Source: JAHDFB01 sp965658745
GTDB taxonomy: Bacteria; Bacteroidota; Bacteroidia; Chitinophagales; Saprospiraceae
Assembly (NCBI GenBank): GCA_965658745.1
Contig: CBFHTK010000005.1
Location: forward strand, 62,001-126,000
Length of the DNA: 64,000 nucleotides
Direction of reading: 5' to 3'
The notes beneath the pieces are model-generated. The model saw nothing but the letters and a program-made list of their open reading frames with translations. It did not search any database and was not told the origin of the DNA. A program made the position numbers and the translations under genes. Of the stretch, positions 47,630 to 55,771 are shown in pieces (position 1 is the first letter of the stretch; the number at the start of each line of letters is the position of its first letter).

Positions 47630-49276
47630 ATGAAAGGAAAGTCGATATATATATTATCTCTTGTAATTTTATGCTTAGGATTTGGAATTTCTGCCAAGCT
47701 CGTTAACAATGATAAGTACTTTGAAATCATAAAGAATATTGAAATCTATAGCAATGTTTACAAAGAGCTTAATAAGAATTATGTTGAAGACATTGACCCA
47801 AGCGTTCTAATGAGAACTGGTATAGATGCAATGGTAGGGTCACTAGATCCTTTCACCAACTACATATCTGAAACTCAGGTTGTAAGATATCAGTTAAATA
47901 CACAAGGTCGATATGAAGGCATCGGAATTCTCGTAGGAAATATAAATGGAGAGGTTACAATTACTGAAGTTACAGAAGGGGGTCCAGCCCAAATCGCTGG
48001 AATAAAAGCAGCTGACAAGATTCTTGCAATTAATGGTAGCTCTGTAATTGGTAAATCAGATGACGAGGTTAATCAAATAATGCGAGGTGCACCAGGGACT
48101 GATATTCAGATACGAGTAGAACGTCCAGGGGAAGATAAGCCACTCGATATGAATGTCTCTCGTGACCAAGTAAATATTCCCAATGTGCCAGTAGCCGAAT
48201 TGCTAGACGGAGATATCGCCTACGTTTCACTTACCACATTCACGCAACAAGCTGCTGCAAATATTGAGAAAGCTCTAAGAAAACTTCAAAAGGAACTAGG
48301 TAGTGATCTACAAGGTGTAGTTCTTGACCTTCGAAATAACGGTGGTGGTCTACTAAGAGAAGCAATTGCTGTAAGCAATTTATTTGTTGACAAAGGGAAT
48401 CTGATTGTTACCACAAAAGGTAAGGTACGTGAGCGTGATAAATCTTACAGCACAATGAAGAATGGTTACAATATTGAAGTGCCTGTTACCGTGTTGATAA
48501 ACAAATCATCAGCATCTGCTTCCGAAATAGTAAGCGGAGTCATTCAAGATTATGATCGAGGTGTTTTGATCGGCCAAAGATCATATGGAAAAGGTCTTGT
48601 TCAAAACACCCAAGAAGTCGGTTATAATAGTAGAGTGAAGTTAACGACTTCGAAATACTATATACCAAGTGGTCGTTGCATTCAAAGTGTTGAATACGAG
48701 AATGGAGAACCTGTTGACATCGAAGAAGCAAAAAGGTCTAAATTTAAAACCATAAATGGTCGAACGGTACTTGACGGAGGTGGTGTAAAACCAGATGTAG
48801 TAATAAAAAAACCTGCAAAGTCAGAATTTGTCCAAGCATTGATGAAAGATCATATGATCTTCAAATATGTAACTAATTATGTTCTCGAGCACACGTCGAT
48901 AGACTCAGCAGCTACTTATAGATTTGCAGACTATGACAAGTTTGTTGCTTTTTGTAAGTCTAAAAACTATAGTTTCATTTCAAAGTCTGAGAAGGCAGTT
49001 GAAAAATTACAGAAAGAACTCAATGGGATTTCTCTCGAAGAAAAATCCTCTACAGCCATAGAAAGTGTAAAGAATTTAATCGCAGAAGACAAAGCGGATG
49101 ATTATGCTGAACATAAAGACGTTTTGATTGACCTTATTGAAGAAGAGATCATCGGTCGTTACTATTATCAACGAGGTAAGATTCTAAACAACCTAAATAG
49201 TGATCCAGAAGTACAAGAAGCTATATCTATTTTGCGAGATACCGATCGCTATGATGCGATACTGAACCCAGCTTAA
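47630..49276 (+). CDS. S41 family C-terminal processing peptidase
   Basis: 548 aa from the ATG at 47630. N-terminal signal anchor (about 4-24), a PDZ domain at about 85-170 (YEGIGILVGNINGEVTITEVTEGGPAQIAGIKAADKILAINGSSV), and the tail-specific protease domain with the catalytic Ser in INKSSASASEIVSG and the Lys in RSYGKGLVQNT. A C-terminal helical extension of about 130 residues follows. Periplasmic serine protease of the CtpA type that trims or degrades proteins from their C-terminus. Its stop overlaps the tsaB start by one base (TAATG), so the two are coupled. Confidence 0.93.
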   Translation: MKGKSIYILSLVILCLGFGISAKLVNNDKYFEIIKNIEIYSNVYKELNKNYVEDIDPSVLMRTGIDAMVGSLDPFTNYISETQVVRYQLNTQGRYEGIGILVGNINGEVTITEVTEGGPAQIAGIKAADKILAINGSSVIGKSDDEVNQIMRGAPGTDIQIRVERPGEDKPLDMNVSRDQVNIPNVPVAELLDGDIAYVSLTTFTQQAAANIEKALRKLQKELGSDLQGVVLDLRNNGGGLLREAIAVSNLFVDKGNLIVTTKGKVRERDKSYSTMKNGYNIEVPVTVLINKSSASASEIVSGVIQDYDRGVLIGQRSYGKGLVQNTQEVGYNSRVKLTTSKYYIPSGRCIQSVEYENGEPVDIEEAKRSKFKTINGRTVLDGGGVKPDVVIKKPAKSEFVQALMKDHMIFKYVTNYVLEHTSIDSAATYRFADYDKFVAFCKSKNYSFISKSEKAVEKLQKELNGISLEEKSSTAIESVKNLIAEDKADDYAEHKDVLIDLIEEEIIGRYYYQRGKILNNLNSDPEVQEAISILRDTDRYDAILNPA

Positions 49277-50001
49277 TGAATGAGAATCCAATTATACTTC
49301 TTCTCGAAAGTTCAACTGAGGTATGTTCTGTAGCAATAAGTAAAGGAGACACAGTTTTAGCAATAAATGAAAGTGCTGAAGGAAATAGACATTCCGAATG
49401 GATGACCAGCTATATCGTAAAAACTTTAGAAGAAGCGAACTTAAATCAGAACGACCTAGATGCAATAGCAGTAAGCCAAGGTCCAGGGTCTTACACAGGA
49501 CTCCGAGTGGCATATAGCGTTGGAAAAGGTATTGCCTACGCTCTACAATTGCCACTGATAGAAGTTAACACGCTAGAGAGCTTAGCGGTAGCATGCCTAG
49601 AAGATTCAAAAATAGTAGAAGATAGTATCATTATTTCAATGATAGATGCACGTCGAATGGAAGTGTACCAATGTCTTTACGACCACAATGGGAGACCCAA
49701 AGGTGATATTAGTGCTACGATAATTGATGAAACTCAATTCCAAAGCTATCTGACCGACTATGATCGGATCGTTATAGTTGGCAACGGAGCGTCAAAAGTT
49801 GAAAAGCTAATGCTTACTGAAGACTTTAAGTCACGCATTATTATCCAGCCTGAAATTCTATGTAGCGCAAAGCATCTAGCACCTTCAGCACTTAAGAGTT
49901 TTAGTAAGTCTGAATTTTCTGACATTGCATACTGTGTGCCTCTTTACCTGAAATCTCCAAATATTACAACTTCCACAAAACACCTTTTAGTTAAAACATA
50001 A
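49276..50001 (+). CDS. tsaB: tRNA threonylcarbamoyladenosine biosynthesis protein TsaB
   Basis: 241 aa from the ATG at 49276. Pseudo-ASKHA protein that partners TsaD and TsaE in making t6A37 of tRNA. It begins ILLLESSTEVCSVAISKGDTVL, with the conserved HSEWMTSYIVKTLEEANL and VSQGPGSYTGLRVAYSVGKGIAYALQLPLIEVNTLESLA region, and the C-terminal half typical of TsaB (SMIDARRMEVYQCLYD). It overlaps the S41 peptidase stop by one base. Some 450 bp without a gene follow. Confidence 0.95.
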   Translation: MNENPIILLLESSTEVCSVAISKGDTVLAINESAEGNRHSEWMTSYIVKTLEEANLNQNDLDAIAVSQGPGSYTGLRVAYSVGKGIAYALQLPLIEVNTLESLAVACLEDSKIVEDSIIISMIDARRMEVYQCLYDHNGRPKGDISATIIDETQFQSYLTDYDRIVIVGNGASKVEKLMLTEDFKSRIIIQPEILCSAKHLAPSALKSFSKSEFSDIAYCVPLYLKSPNITTSTKHLLVKT

Positions 50002-50455
50002 GATCAAACAAGTCAAAGATCATCGTTTTTTGACTGAATTGCGTTTAAATACGAAATCTCACTTACTCTTCTTGTGGGCTCGTTACGCATTCGCGGAACT
50101 TTAGATACATAATACGCTGTTATACATTGCAAAAGCAGCATCTCGATATTTTGAATGTTCTACTTTATGTAACTTCCTCAAAAAGCAGTTGAGGTTGCCT
50201 AGACACGTTGAAGAATCACCTTTAATCAAATGCCTATTCACATTTTAATACCACGATAACTGCTCATTGGCATTACGAGTCAGGATCAATGAAATAAAGT
50301 GTGGGAAACAAATAAGCTGTAATTCTTGTTCGTAAACATATATTAACCAACAAGTTACAAATATTATCTTTTTAATAATAACGCTCTTAGCAGGTTTGGC
50401 ATAGTACTTGATATACATAGACTGTATTTCAAATATTAAACTTTTAATCTATATT
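50002..50455. other. Gene-free region upstream of the first ArsR-like gene
   Basis: 450 bp, with a weak GTCAAA/TTTGAC hairpin right after tsaB (about 50013-50035) that may act as terminator. No exact TAnnTTTG box; a TTTGGCATAGTACTTGATA segment at 50395-50413 resembles a sigma-54 site but lacks the -12 GC. No ORF is supported. Confidence 0.4.
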
Positions 50456-50794
50456 ATGAGAAATAAGAAAAATGAAACAGTAACACTGAAAAAAGGTGAT
50501 TCCGAAATTCAGTTGGATTACGCTGACCTGCGTAAAGCTGTATTAGTTTTAAGAGCAGTAAATCACAAGCTTCGTCAGCGAATTATCGATTTGTTGGAAG
50601 ATAGTGAAACGATGACTGTAACTGATATCTACATCAAATTAAGATTGGAGCAGTCAGTAGCATCTCAGCATTTAGCTATATTGAGAAGAGCTGGAGTTGT
50701 CCTTACAGAACGTCAAGGTAAATTCATCTACTATTCGCTAGACAAAAATCGATTAAATCAGATTTCTGTTCTTGTTGAAGACCTAGCTGGATAA
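50456..50794 (+). CDS. ArsR-fold winged-helix regulator 1
   Basis: 112 aa from the ATG at 50456 (an in-frame ATG at 50408 adds 16 residues of low quality). Residues 28-105 form a winged helix: RKAVLVLRAVNHKLRQRIIDLLEDSETMTVTDIYIKLRLEQSVASQHLAILRRAGVVLTERQGKFIYYSL. The helix EQSVASQHLAILRRAG is the DNA-recognition helix of ArsR/SmtB proteins. No Cys or His metal-binding motif is present, so it is not a classical metal sensor. The basic N-terminus (MRNKKNETVTLKKGDSE) is unlike the paralogue. Downstream by 400 bp is a second copy with similar recognition helix. Confidence 0.85.
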   Translation: MRNKKNETVTLKKGDSEIQLDYADLRKAVLVLRAVNHKLRQRIIDLLEDSETMTVTDIYIKLRLEQSVASQHLAILRRAGVVLTERQGKFIYYSLDKNRLNQISVLVEDLAG

Positions 50795-50925
50795 AGCAAG
50801 CAATAGATTAAAAGTGGATCCCATCCCAAAAACGGATATACACTTAGCACAAAGACTTATTTTGCCAATCTATCGCTGAACACCCTTAACTTAGCTATTC
50901 CTAATTACTACCCTTTTGTGAATGC

Positions 50926-50933
50926 TAGTTTTG
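50926..50933 (+). promoter_or_regulatory. -7 box (TAGTTTTG) upstream of the second ArsR-like gene
   Basis: Exact TAnnTTTG match 260 bp before the ATG at 51194. The implied leader would contain the 51006-51026 dyad. Confidence 0.4.
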
Positions 50934-51005
50934 TAGTTTGTTAACTGTCGAGTTGCATACCCTACGCCAAAGACTAATGCCCTGACATATCCAAAAAATG
51001 ATAAT

Positions 51006-51026
51006 CTATCACCATTACGGTGATAG
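51006..51026. promoter_or_regulatory. Dyad CTATCACC-N5-GGTGATAG, candidate ArsR-type operator
   Basis: Perfect 8-bp arms around the 5-bp centre ATTAC, between the two regulator genes and 70 bp after a -7 box. ArsR dimers bind dyads of this size; a hairpin in the leader RNA is the alternative. Confidence 0.5.
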
Positions 51027-51193
51027 TATGTGTTTTATATAATCAAAAAAGTGTTATGTAAAACCATATGATTAACAACATTTTGTAGATATAGAAAATA
51101 ATTAATATATAATTTTGAAGTCTTAAGGTATTTAACGCATCTTTGGTCTATAATTCGATATTTAAGAAAAGAAAACTACAAATCATTCTTAAA

Positions 51194-51499
51194 ATGAGTA
51201 AGACTAAGGTTATTTTTAACCAGGAGAAGCTAGACGTTTCTTCTGAGATCATGCGTGCATTGGCTCATCCTTTGCGGCTTAGAATTTTGGAATTTATTGA
51301 CAGAAATGGCATCATTAACGTCAATAAGATTTACAACACTTTGAAAATAGAGCAATCTATTACCTCTCAACATCTAAAGATCATGCGACTTGCTGGAATC
51401 ATTGATGGTTTTAGAGATGGAAAATATGTTCATTACACTATCAACTACGACGTTGTCGATCGAGCTCAAAAGGCAGTGAATCGATTCCTAGGTAAATAG
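51194..51499 (+). CDS. ArsR-fold winged-helix regulator 2
   Basis: 101 aa from the ATG at 51194 (an in-frame start at 51143 adds 17 residues). Residues 15-90: SSEIMRALAHPLRLRILEFIDRNGIINVNKIYNTLKIEQSITSQHLKIMRLAGIIDGFRDGKYVHYTIN. The pattern ALAHPLRLRILEFI plus the helix EQSITSQHLKIMRLAG is typical of ArsR. As in the first copy, no cysteine or histidine pair for metal binding is visible. Its recognition helix differs from the first by a few residues, which points to a related but distinct operator. Targets are unknown; autoregulation through the neighbouring dyads is inferred. Confidence 0.87.
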   Translation: MSKTKVIFNQEKLDVSSEIMRALAHPLRLRILEFIDRNGIINVNKIYNTLKIEQSITSQHLKIMRLAGIIDGFRDGKYVHYTINYDVVDRAQKAVNRFLGK

Positions 51500-51530
51500 A
51501 GGTCTGATTTTCTTATATATTCAATTCTGT

Positions 51531-51547
51531 GTAACCGTTAAGGTTAC
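51531..51547. promoter_or_regulatory. Dyad GTAACC-N5-GGTTAC after the second ArsR-like gene
   Basis: Perfect 6-bp arms with a 5-bp centre; shares the ACC-N5-GGT core with the dyad at 51006-51026. It may be a second operator or a weak terminator (no T-run). Confidence 0.35.
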
Positions 51548-51712
51548 TTGGACTTAATTGCACTGACTTTCTGTCTGTGCTGTCGTAGTCGTGATTGAAT
51601 TTTCAAGAATAGTGATTGCAGTATTGGTTTACTTCTGATAGCCCTAGCTATATCTTAGTGAAATTTCTGTCGAAGTCTGATGTTTGGCTTCGCCGTAAGA
51701 TGCCTAAGCTAT

Positions 51713-52531
51713 CTACTCCTCCTCGTTGCTAGTCCTTTTACTAATCCAGAAGTTATTGACACCCTCGCCCAAGGTGAGGCTAAGTCTTTGTTGGCTAACC
51801 ATTTCAAGCAATGCTAGGAACGTAACTATTGCGTGAACTCTACTCTGCAATGTACTGAATAGATCTTTAAAATCTACTCTTTGCCTTTTATTCAACATTG
51901 TGTTTATGTAATCAGATTGTTCTTCGATAGTATAGTCGTAATCAAATATACGATGCACAACTTTTTCATTTTCGTTGTTCATCTTATCAAGTAATCTATT
52001 AAAGACTTGCATTAGTTTAAACAAGCTCACTGATTCCAGTTCGACATCGACTAAGGCTTTCTGAGCAATCTCTTTTATTTCTTCTCCAACATTTCCTCTA
52101 GGTAGCTTTTTAGATTGAATTTCTTCCATTTGAGAAAATTGATCAAGCACTTCTTTAAATCTTTTGTATTCAAGCAAACGCTGCACTAAATCTTCACGCG
52201 GATCAATTTCCTCTCCGTCTTCATTTTTTTCCTTTCTTGGTAATAACATCTTAGCTTTGATGCGCATAAGGGTTGCTGCCACAACAATAAACTCACTGGC
52301 AACATCAATATTAAGCTTCTCAAGATGCCTTATATATTCTAGAAAATCCTTGGTAATCTTTGCAATTGGAATATCATTAATATCCAGCTCGTCCCGTTCA
52401 ATGAAGAAAAGTAAAAGATCGAATGGACCTTCAAAATGATCTATTTTTATTCGGAAGCTCAGAATAGTAATTTTTATCGATGCAAAGATATTGAATTTAG
52501 ACGTAGCTTTGTTTGATGCAAGCAGTACCAT
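51713..52531 (-). CDS. scpA: Segregation and condensation protein A
   Basis: Up to 272 aa from the ATG at 52531. Kleisin subunit of the SMC-ScpAB condensin, cytoplasmic. The family begins a few residues before FEGPFDLLLFFIERDELDINDIPIAKITKDFLEYI, which is clearly visible, followed by ASEFIVVAATLMRIKAKMLLPR and the C-terminal winged helix (AIVTFLALLEMVSQQRLSLTLGEGV...FWISKR). The first 23 residues from 52531 do not resemble ScpA. A TATCTTTG -7 box at 52483-52490 lies inside them, so transcription would start near 52477, after every in-frame ATG, GTG or TTG. The first in-frame rare starts are ATT at 52465 or CTG at 52462, 6-7 residues before the conserved core. Coordinates give the outer ATG; the real start is probably near 52465. 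Confidence 0.88.
   Translation of the reverse strand: MVLLASNKATSKFNIFASIKITILSFRIKIDHFEGPFDLLLFFIERDELDINDIPIAKITKDFLEYIRHLEKLNIDVASEFIVVAATLMRIKAKMLLPRKEKNEDGEEIDPREDLVQRLLEYKRFKEVLDQFSQMEEIQSKKLPRGNVGEEIKEIAQKALVDVELESVSLFKLMQVFNRLLDKMNNENEKVVHRIFDYDYTIEEQSDYINTMLNKRQRVDFKDLFSTLQSRVHAIVTFLALLEMVSQQRLSLTLGEGVNNFWISKRTSNEEE
52483..52490 (-). promoter_or_regulatory. -7 box (TATCTTTG) for scpA
   Basis: Exact TAnnTTTG match on the minus strand, 13 bp from the oppositely directed box of rlmI; predicted start near 52477. Confidence 0.5.
52504..52511 (+). promoter_or_regulatory. -7 box (TAGCTTTG) for rlmI
   Basis: Exact TAnnTTTG match only 4 bp before the ATG at 52516, so the transcript would be leaderless or nearly so. 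Confidence 0.5.
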
Positions 52532-53754
52532 TTCCAAAATACAAAGTAAAAAATCAAGCTGTTCGACTTCACAATCGAGCAGAGCAGGTAGTTCGAAGTC
52601 GTCACCCTTGGATATTCGATCAATCTATTTCTAAAATTCCCGATGATGTGGAAGCTGGTGATCGCGCAATTATTTTTGATCAAAAGAAGAATCGATTTTT
52701 GGGACTTGGTTTGATTGATCCCTTTTCAATCATACGAATCAAGATGCTATTTGCAGTAAAAAAAGAAACTTTTGATCAAGCATGGATATTGCAAAAATTC
52801 AAAGAAGCTTTTCAAATAAGAAAACCACTTCTTGAAACAGATACAAATAGCTATAGATGGATCTACGGAGAAAATGATGGCTTACCCGGACTAATCGTCG
52901 ATGTTTACAATGATGTAGTAGTGCTGAAATTGTATTCTACTATTTGGCTGCCATATATGGAATGGATCACAAGTAGCATTAATGAGGTTCTTCAACAGGA
53001 ATGCAAAACTTATTCTGCTCTAGTTCTTAGATTGAGCCGTTCAGTACAAAAGGAAACAAAACAACTAAAAGGTCTTCACGAAGGGCAAATTCTTGCTGGC
53101 TCTCTTACCTCTAATACGGTAACATTTATTGAGCATGGAATTAAATTCTCAGCCAACGTAATTGAAGGTCACAAAACAGGATATTTCCTAGATCATCGAT
53201 TGAATCGTAAACGAGTTGGTGAATTAGCAAACAATAAATCAGTTATCGACATATTCTCATATGCGGGTGGATTCTCTGTACACGCTTTGTGCGGAGGTGC
53301 CAAAGAAGTGGTAAGTGTAGATATAAGCAAGCAAGCACTGCTGCTCGCAAAGGAGAATGCTAAACTTAATGGCGAATTTCAACAGCATAGGTGCATCGAT
53401 GGCGATGCGTTCAAGATTATGAGTGAACTAATAAGAGCAGATAAAACTTTTGACTTAGTAGTAGTTGATCCACCATCTTTTGCAAAAAGAGCCTCAGAAA
53501 TTGAACTTGCAAAGAAAAGTTATAGAAGGTTAACAAAACTAGCAATAAAATTAGCAGCCCGCCAAGGCATCCTTGTGCTAGCATCTTGCTCAAGTAGAAT
53601 TAGCGCAGCCGACTTCCACGAGATTATCTCGGATTGTTTGAACAACCAACCACGAAATTTTGAAATACTAGAAGAAAAGCATCATGATATTGATCACCCT
53701 GTGACATTTGACGAAGGAAGATATCTAAAGTGCTTTTATATCAAAATGGACTAA
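52516..53754 (+). CDS. rlmI: Class I SAM-dependent rRNA methyltransferase (RlmI family)
   Basis: 412 aa from the ATG at 52516. An N-terminal PUA domain (residues about 15-90, VRLHNRAEQVVRSRHPWIFDQSI), an intermediate EEHD-like domain, and a C-terminal Rossmann methyltransferase domain: ENDGLPGLIVDVYND, TGYFLDHRLNRKRVGELA, VIDIFSYAGGFSVHALCGGAKEVVSVDIS (SAM-binding) and VVVDPPSFAKRASE (catalytic motif). RlmI methylates 23S rRNA C1962. It starts almost at the predicted transcription start, as noted. The end is convergent with the saccharopine dehydrogenase-like gene at a 25-bp distance. Confidence 0.9.
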   Translation: MQAVPFPKYKVKNQAVRLHNRAEQVVRSRHPWIFDQSISKIPDDVEAGDRAIIFDQKKNRFLGLGLIDPFSIIRIKMLFAVKKETFDQAWILQKFKEAFQIRKPLLETDTNSYRWIYGENDGLPGLIVDVYNDVVVLKLYSTIWLPYMEWITSSINEVLQQECKTYSALVLRLSRSVQKETKQLKGLHEGQILAGSLTSNTVTFIEHGIKFSANVIEGHKTGYFLDHRLNRKRVGELANNKSVIDIFSYAGGFSVHALCGGAKEVVSVDISKQALLLAKENAKLNGEFQQHRCIDGDAFKIMSELIRADKTFDLVVVDPPSFAKRASEIELAKKSYRRLTKLAIKLAARQGILVLASCSSRISAADFHEIISDCLNNQPRNFEILEEKHHDIDHPVTFDEGRYLKCFYIKMD

Positions 53755-53779
53755 GATATAATGAGCTTTCTCTTCTAAA

Positions 53780-54925
53780 TCAATTTAAGACATCCCCATA
53801 TACCATCTTGATAAATGAACCCTCCATGAAAGATTCTGGTTCAATGCTACTTTGGAGATTTACTCCATTCTTCAGAGATCCTGTGAGTAACATTCTTGCA
53901 CTTTCACAAAGTGCAGATGCAGTTGTGGACTGAATTGCTCTCAATATTTGATTTCCCACTTTTTGCGGATAAACGTTCACAAGTTTATCAATTCCTCGTA
54001 ATCTGTCATTGTAATCTTTTCCTAGGACTCTACAATAGATAACGACATGGTCATTTTCAACGGATGGTACTGAAGATAACATCGACTTTTCCAAAAGTGT
54101 AGAGAGATTCGGTTGATTTCCGATCCGTTCAATTTCATTTTGCGCCCATTCATAATGCCCCACAAATCGCAGCGTTTTGTAATGTAAGTTTTTCACTTTT
54201 CCCTTAAATGCTTCTGGAAAATCTGCTGCTCCACCCGAAGTAAAGTCATCTTCATAGCGCTTCCCATTAAGCATCAGCTCTTGGCGATCAGATAAGGAGG
54301 GAACGGAAACAACTTCATTATCGCGGACAACTATTGCTTCTTTTACATACTCCGTAGCAACTCCAATAGGACTCCAGGTAAATGCATAAAAATGTGGTGC
54401 CGAGGCGTTCTGTGATATAGCTCCTACTTTCATTTCCATCAAATCTAATTGATCAGTCCCATATTTACGCTGAAATTCCTTGTACAGCATGTGGCCAAGT
54501 ATGTTGACAAAGCCAGGCGCTACTCCCGTTTGCAAGACAAATCCAGTTTCTGCTCCTTTGGCGATTTGGATAATAGCATTTGTTTCGGTGACATACTCGG
54601 TCAAGTTCACATAATGCAACTTGTATTGAACACATAGTTTTGCCATACCAGGTGCAAATCGACCGGGTAAACAATCCAAAATTATGTCTCCTTTGTCTAA
54701 AATAGACTTAAATGCATTATCCACCTTCCCCCCTGACATCCGAAAAGTCTCAACGATTCCACTTTTCTCCGCCCCTTCTTCTATGAACTTCTTGGAAGCA
54801 TCCAATGCAGCTTGATTCATGTCACCAATATATAGTTGACACGAAAATTCTGTATTTACAGCAAGTAGTAAACCTGCAGCTTGTCCAATTCCACCTGCTC
54901 CAGCAATAATTATATTATATGACAT
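53780..54925 (-). CDS. Saccharopine dehydrogenase-like protein (NADP-binding)
   Basis: 381 aa from the ATG at 54925. N-terminal Rossmann domain with NIIIAGAGGIGQAAGLLLA, then GDIILDCLPGRFAPGMAKLCVQYKLHYVNLTEY, characteristic of the saccharopine dehydrogenase NADP-binding domain. The C-terminal half (from about 125) follows the family: GVAPGFVNILGHMLY, then a long catalytic-like domain. Family members act in lysine degradation or, in bacteria, carboxynorspermidine or related amino-acid condensations. The specific substrate cannot be assigned. It is divergent from an ABC transporter with back-to-back promoters. Confidence 0.85.
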   Translation of the reverse strand: MSYNIIIAGAGGIGQAAGLLLAVNTEFSCQLYIGDMNQAALDASKKFIEEGAEKSGIVETFRMSGGKVDNAFKSILDKGDIILDCLPGRFAPGMAKLCVQYKLHYVNLTEYVTETNAIIQIAKGAETGFVLQTGVAPGFVNILGHMLYKEFQRKYGTDQLDLMEMKVGAISQNASAPHFYAFTWSPIGVATEYVKEAIVVRDNEVVSVPSLSDRQELMLNGKRYEDDFTSGGAADFPEAFKGKVKNLHYKTLRFVGHYEWAQNEIERIGNQPNLSTLLEKSMLSSVPSVENDHVVIYCRVLGKDYNDRLRGIDKLVNVYPQKVGNQILRAIQSTTASALCESARMLLTGSLKNGVNLQSSIEPESFMEGSFIKMVYGDVLN

Positions 54926-54949
54926 TTTAGTAGCTATTTTAATCTACAG

Positions 54950-54957
54950 CAAAAGTA
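54950..54957 (-). promoter_or_regulatory. -7 box (TACTTTTG) for the saccharopine dehydrogenase-like gene
   Basis: Exact TAnnTTTG match on the minus strand, 24 bp before the ATG at 54925. Confidence 0.55.
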
Positions 54958-55098
54958 TACTTGACAGTTGATATCTCCCATTCTTACCGCTGTTAAAACT
55001 AAGCTTATCTAAGCAATAAAATTTGTTATCAAGACATTGAACAATAAGTCTTTCAACTACTAATACTGAAGAATCAACACTATATAGAAGATAACTAT

Positions 55099-55106
55099 TA
55101 CTTTTG
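55099..55106 (+). promoter_or_regulatory. -7 box (TACTTTTG) for the ABC transporter operon
   Basis: Exact TAnnTTTG match 17 bp before the ATG at 55124, sharing a 140-bp gap with the divergent promoter of the neighbouring gene. Confidence 0.55.
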
Positions 55107-55123
55107 GAACACAAACGACAAGT

Positions 55124-55771
55124 ATGCTCGCAACAACGAAGCTTACCTATAAATACGCCAATAGTAAACCCATTTTTTATCCCGACATCAAAGTAGAAAA
55201 GGGCAATGCACTTCTCATTCTTGGGCAATCAGGAGTTGGAAAAAGTACCCTTTTACATATGCTTGGAGGTCTCATGCCTCCTACAGCAGGCAAAGTCGTG
55301 GTAAACGATATTTCAATGAATGATCTTAGTCCAAAAGAACTAGATAAATTTCGCGGTAGCAATATTGGAATAGTTTTTCAAAAGTCAATTTTCATGCAAG
55401 CTTTGACTGTTAAAGAAAATCTTCAACTCTGTCGCAAACTTGCAGGACTCACGCCGAATGATCACAGAATTGCTGAAGTACTGGCAAGACTAGGAATACC
55501 GCATAAATCAAATAGTAAACCAAACGAGCTTTCTCAAGGAGAACAACAAAGGCTTTCTATTGCTCGAGCTGTTATATCAGAACCAAGTATTCTACTTGCC
55601 GATGAACCTTCAAGCGCACTGGATGACGAACATTGTTTGGCTGTAACAGATTTATTACGAGAGCAAATGGAATCTGAAAACTGTGCTCTGATAATAGTCA
55701 CGCACGATCAACGTATAAGTGACAGATTTGAAAACCAATTAATTTTGACGCCTAAAAACAAACAGATATGA
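55124..55771 (+). CDS. ABC transporter ATP-binding protein (LolD/MacB type)
   Basis: 215 aa from the ATG at 55124. Walker A GQSGVGKST at about 34-42, Q-loop in IGIVFQKSIFMQALTV, signature LSQGEQQRLSIARAV, Walker B SILLADEPSSALD and the switch His in IIVTHDQR. The 215-aa size and close permease partner place it among the MacB/LolD/FtsE-type exporters. It overlaps the permease start by 4 bp, so the two are translationally coupled. What it exports or extracts is unknown. Confidence 0.93.
   Translation: MLATTKLTYKYANSKPIFYPDIKVEKGNALLILGQSGVGKSTLLHMLGGLMPPTAGKVVVNDISMNDLSPKELDKFRGSNIGIVFQKSIFMQALTVKENLQLCRKLAGLTPNDHRIAEVLARLGIPHKSNSKPNELSQGEQQRLSIARAVISEPSILLADEPSSALDDEHCLAVTDLLREQMESENCALIIVTHDQRISDRFENQLILTPKNKQI

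Larger units (their letters stand above)
50795..51193. other. Gene-free region between the two ArsR-like genes
   Basis: 400 bp holding a -7 box (50926-50933) and an 8-bp-arm dyad (51006-51026), followed by 165 bp of very AT-rich DNA before the second gene. No ORF is supported. Confidence 0.5.

Noticed and set aside
22021..50301. 15-bp identical string TCAATGAAATAAAGT at about 22022 and 50285
   Set aside because: In 64 kb of AT-rich DNA a shared 15-mer is expected by chance; the flanks do not match.
50395..50413. Second sigma-54-like site TTTGGCATAGTACTTGATA
   Set aside because: The -24 GG fits, but the -12 dinucleotide is GA rather than GC and the ACG part is lost; too weak.
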